From the NCBI GenBank assembly GCA_963807005.1, contig CAWDZK010000006.1, positions 1,054,001-1,118,000 of the forward strand: 64,000 nt of DNA, read 5' to 3'. Of this stretch, positions 61,538-64,000 are shown piece by piece. The stretch's first letter is position 1. The number at the start of each line of letters is the position of its first letter. A model generated the notes under the pieces. It made no database searches and was not told the DNA's origin. It saw nothing but the letters and a program-made list of their open reading frames with translations. A program made the position numbers and the translations under genes. The stretch is from CAWDZK01 sp963807005. Lineage in GTDB: Bacteria; Actinomycetota; Actinomycetes; JACCUZ01.

Positions 61538-61723
61538 TCAGTCGCCGTAGCTGTCGAGGCCGGCCACCAGGCCGTGCGCCCGCTCGGGGATGACCAGCAC
61601 CCGACGCGGCCGGGGGACCTCCGCCAGCTGCCGGGTCACCTCGGCGGCGTCGGCGACGAGGTCGTCGAACGAGCGTGCGTCCCTCTCGGACGGCACGGCC
61701 GCATGCGGCTCGGTGGCGGTCAC
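61538..61723 (-). CDS. Small conserved-looking protein near adoK
   Basis: A 61-residue protein (ATEPHAAVPSERDARSFDDL, VADAAEVTRQLAEVPRPRRV, LVIPERAHGLVAGLDSYGD) from GTG 61723. The regular composition and position divergent from adoK support a real gene, although no strong ribosome site is seen. Family not recognised. Confidence 0.6.
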   Translation of the reverse strand: MTATEPHAAVPSERDARSFDDLVADAAEVTRQLAEVPRPRRVLVIPERAHGLVAGLDSYGD

Positions 61724-61819
61724 CCGTCGAGCGTCGCACGCCGGCCGGGCCCGGGGAACGCCTACCCGTCGGTAGTCTTCCGGAGTCGCCGTACGCCCGC
61801 CCGAGCACCGGAGAACACC

Positions 61820-62806
61820 GTGCGCATCGCCGTCACCGGCTCGATCGCCACCGACCACCTGATGACCTTCGAGGGGCGGTTCACCGACTCGCTGGTGGTC
61901 GACCAGCTGGACAAGATCTCGCTGTCGTTCCTGGTCGAGGACCTCGACGTACGCCGCGGCGGGATCGCGGCGAACATCGCTTTCGGCATGGGCTGCCTGG
62001 GTCTGGACCCGGTGCTCGTGGGTGCTGTGGGGCAGGACTTCGCCGACTACCGGTCCTGGCTGCAGCGGCACCGCGTCGACACCGGCTCGGTGCACGTCTC
62101 CGAGCTGCGCCACACGGCCAGGTTCGTCTGTACGACCGATGACGACCACGCGCAGATCGCCAGCTTCTACGCCGGGGCGATGCGCGAGGCGCGCGACATC
62201 GAGCTCGAGCCGGTGGCCAGCCGGATGGGCGGGCTGGACCTCGTGGTCATCAGCGCCAACGACCCGGAGGCGATGCTGCGGCACACCGAGGAGTGCCGCA
62301 GCCGCGGCTACCCGTTCCTCGCCGACCCGGGCCAGCAGATCGCCTGGATGGATGGCGCCGGCATCCGGTCGCTGATCGACGGTGCGACCTACCTGTTCAC
62401 CAACGAGTACGAGGCAGCGCTGGCCGAGCAGAAGACCGGCTGGTCGGCCGAGGAGATCCTCTCCCGGGTGGGAACGCGGGTCGTGACACTCGGCGCCAAG
62501 GGCGCCCGGATCGAGCGCAAGGACGAGCCGGCGCTGCACGTGGAGTGCGCTCCGGAGGACCGCAAGGTCGACCCCACCGGGGTGGGCGACGGCTTCCGCG
62601 CCGGCTTCCTGGCCGGCCTCGTCTGGGGTCTGCGGCTGGAACGGTGCGCGCAGATCGGCAGCCTGCTCGCGACGTACGTCATCGAGACCAAGGGGACCCA
62701 GGAGTACGAGCTGGGTCAGCGTCGGTTCCTCCAGCGGTTCGAGGCCGCCTACGGCCCCGAGGCGCTGGCCGACGTGGCCCCGCACGTGCGGTGCCCGAGG
62801 CCCTGA
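61820..62806 (+). CDS. adoK: PfkB-family adenosine kinase (AdoK-like)
   Basis: A 328-residue sugar/nucleoside kinase. IAVTGSIATDHLMTFEGRF, LDKISLSFLVEDL, AQIASFYAGAMREARDIEL and ANDPEAMLRHTEECRSRGY track closely with M. tuberculosis adenosine kinase Rv2202c (recalled). The PfkB anion-hole motif is DPTGVGDGFRAGFLAG with the catalytic Asp. GTG 61820 has CGGAGA six bases upstream. It converts adenosine to AMP. It overlaps aat by 16 bp. Confidence 0.9.
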   Translation: MRIAVTGSIATDHLMTFEGRFTDSLVVDQLDKISLSFLVEDLDVRRGGIAANIAFGMGCLGLDPVLVGAVGQDFADYRSWLQRHRVDTGSVHVSELRHTARFVCTTDDDHAQIASFYAGAMREARDIELEPVASRMGGLDLVVISANDPEAMLRHTEECRSRGYPFLADPGQQIAWMDGAGIRSLIDGATYLFTNEYEAALAEQKTGWSAEEILSRVGTRVVTLGAKGARIERKDEPALHVECAPEDRKVDPTGVGDGFRAGFLAGLVWGLRLERCAQIGSLLATYVIETKGTQEYELGQRRFLQRFEAAYGPEALADVAPHVRCPRP

Positions 62807-63507
62807 CCCCTGCGCCGGTCGAGCCGCCGCCGTCGCGCTGGGCCTTCGGCAACGTCGGCTCGGCGGCCGCGGGGGAGGAGCTGCTGGCGGTCGGTGCGGA
62901 TCTCGAGCCCGGCACCGTGCTGGCCGCCTACCGGGCCGGGCTGTTCCCGATGCCGGTCTCCCGGCGCGGCCCGGTCGGGTGGTTCTCCCCGGACCCGCGG
63001 GGCGTCCTGCCGCTGGACGGGCTCCGGGTGACCAGGTCGCTGCGCCGGTCGCTCCGGCGGTTCGAGATCCGGGTCGACTCGGCGTACGACGAGGTGCTGG
63101 CGGCCTGCGCCGACCCCCGGCGTCCGGGTGGCTGGATCCGCAAGGACGTCGCCGCCGCGTACCGGCGGCTGCACCAGCTCGGCTGGGCGCACAGCGTCGA
63201 GGCCTGGTCGGTCCCCGAGGGATCCGAGGACGGCCGGCCCCACCTCGTGGGCGGCCTGTACGGCGTGTCCCTCGGCGGGCTGTTCGCCGGCGAGTCGATG
63301 TTCCACCGCGAGCGGGACGCCTCCAAGGCAGCGCTGGTGGCCCTGGTGGACCTGCTCGGGGCGGACGGGACGCGACGGCTGCTCGACGTGCAGTGGGCCA
63401 CCGAGCACCTCGTCTCACTGGGGGCCGTCGAGGTCGCCCGGCCCGCCTACCTGGAACTGCTGTCGGAGGCCCTCCCGCTGCCCCCTCCGGACTGGTCCCT
63501 GGAGTAG
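62791..63507 (+). CDS. aat: Leucyl/phenylalanyl-tRNA-protein transferase
   Basis: A 238-residue enzyme that adds Leu or Phe to N-termini of proteins destined for Clp degradation. Seen: LLAVGADLEPGTVLAAYRAGLFPMP, GWFSPDPRGVLPLDGL, GGWIRKDVAAAYRRLHQLGWAHSVE, GGLYGVSLGGLFAGESMFHR and LDVQWATEHLVSLGAVEV. GTG 62791 starts inside adoK in another frame, so the two are likely coupled. Confidence 0.92.
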   Translation: MPEALTPAPVEPPPSRWAFGNVGSAAAGEELLAVGADLEPGTVLAAYRAGLFPMPVSRRGPVGWFSPDPRGVLPLDGLRVTRSLRRSLRRFEIRVDSAYDEVLAACADPRRPGGWIRKDVAAAYRRLHQLGWAHSVEAWSVPEGSEDGRPHLVGGLYGVSLGGLFAGESMFHRERDASKAALVALVDLLGADGTRRLLDVQWATEHLVSLGAVEVARPAYLELLSEALPLPPPDWSLE

Positions 63508-63570
63508 GGTGCTGATCGCGTTGACGACCGCCGGGAGTGGCTCCGGCACGACCATCGACAAGGGGCAACG

Positions 63571-64000
63571 TTGGGTCCGTCCGGCACGCAGCAGCCGCAC
63601 CGTTGGCGGCGCGCAGGACGAGCGGTCGCGCTCGGTGTCCTGCTCCTCGGTTCCCTCACCGCGTGCTCGTCGGACGAGCTTCCGACGTTCGCGATGCCGG
63701 TCCGCGACGCGACGGACCAGTCCAACCGGATCCTCTCGCTCTGGCAGGGCTCGTGGATCGCCGCGCTCGCGGTCGGCATCCTGGTGTGGGGCCTGATCCT
63801 GTGGCCCGTCATCGCCCACCGCCGCAAGCGCAGCGACACCGAGCTGCCGCCGCAGACCCGCTACAACCTCCCGATCGAGGTCTTCTACACCGCGGTCCCG
63901 CTCATCATGGTGGCGGTCTTCTTCTACTTCACCGCCCGCGACGAGGACCGCATCATGCGGGTCTCGGCGAATCCTGACCACGTCGTCGACGTCACGGGCA
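63571..64000 (+). CDS. ctaC: Cytochrome c oxidase subunit II, truncated by window edge
   Basis: The first 143 residues of the copper-bearing oxidase subunit. From TTG 63571 (AAGGGG seven bases upstream) the order is: basic start, signal segment VALGVLLLGSLTACSS with a lipobox-like LTAC, a membrane segment (GSWIAALAVGILVWGLILWPVI), YNLPIEVFYTAVPLIMVAVFFYF as the second, and DEDRIMRVSANPDHVVDVTG entering the outer domain. The Cu-A ligands are beyond the window. Confidence 0.92.
   Translation, partial: MGPSGTQQPHRWRRAGRAVALGVLLLGSLTACSSDELPTFAMPVRDATDQSNRILSLWQGSWIAALAVGILVWGLILWPVIAHRRKRSDTELPPQTRYNLPIEVFYTAVPLIMVAVFFYFTARDEDRIMRVSANPDHVVDVTG

Noticed and set aside
63521..63550. Sigma-70 promoter for ctaC
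   Set aside because: A good TTGACG exists at 63521 but no acceptable -10 hexamer follows at 16-19 bp.

Overview
The window is very GC-rich, with tightly packed genes, frequent GTG/TTG starts and 4-nt stop/start overlaps, so it comes from an Actinomycetota chromosome. The gene content and order (nadE, glnA2, glnE, glnA1, RDD protein, DUF4191, lipA, lipB, SDR, dlaT, lpd, pepA, gcvT, DUF3043, pspA group, glycerate kinase, erpA, adoK, ctaC) match, from memory, the conserved Mycobacterium tuberculosis Rv2200c-Rv2222c region and the corresponding Streptomyces region. I cannot name the genus. No tRNA, rRNA, CRISPR array, recognisable insertion sequence or prophage was seen.

Layout. 0-6 kb: truncated nadE, a PCD-VOC fusion, a methyltransferase, a membrane GGDEF-EAL protein and a tiny secreted peptide with tandem repeats. 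6.2-12.6 kb: a coupled nitrogen operon (glnA2, class I glutamine amidotransferase, glnE, MFS). 12.8-26.6 kb: an accessory stretch between glnE and glnA1, which are contiguous in M. tuberculosis. It holds twin secreted glycoside hydrolase-like proteins, a methyltransferase/SRPBCC pair, a tandem HD-GYP-LuxR protein, two divergent GAF-ANTAR proteins, a frameshifted MFS gene, an ECF sigma/anti-sigma/ABC operon and two gene relics. 26.6-45.1 kb: core metabolism (glnA1, lipA, lipB, dlaT, lpd, pepA, gcvT, a shikimate-kinase-like gene) mixed with an oxidoreductase, an S51 peptidase, a Ser/Thr kinase and small conserved proteins. 45.1-52.0 kb: a cobalamin-type uptake locus. It has a cobalamin riboswitch leader, a secreted alpha/alpha-toroid protein resembling transcobalamin, a surface-anchored partner, EcfT, a fused double EcfA, an S component and a divergent CobT homologue. 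52.1-64 kb: small proteins, a frameshifted YjbR gene, an aldo/keto reductase, DUF3043, pspA-pspAA-htpX-pspAB, an AbiEi/DUF559 gene bracketed by two copies of a 60-bp palindromic repeat, glycerate kinase, erpA, a membrane protein, adoK, aat and the start of ctaC.

How it works together. GlnE is the adenylyltransferase expected to act on the GlnA1 encoded 15 kb away, and GlnA1 keeps the target tyrosine. Both glnA1 and glnA2 carry the same 16-bp GlnR-type half-site, and glnA1 has a full four-box site. LipB and LipA make the lipoyl group carried by the two lipoyl domains of DlaT (with Lpd) and by the glycine cleavage system to which GcvT belongs. The B12 locus reads as one transcription unit on the minus strand under riboswitch control. 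Many convergent gene pairs are separated by long perfect palindromes.
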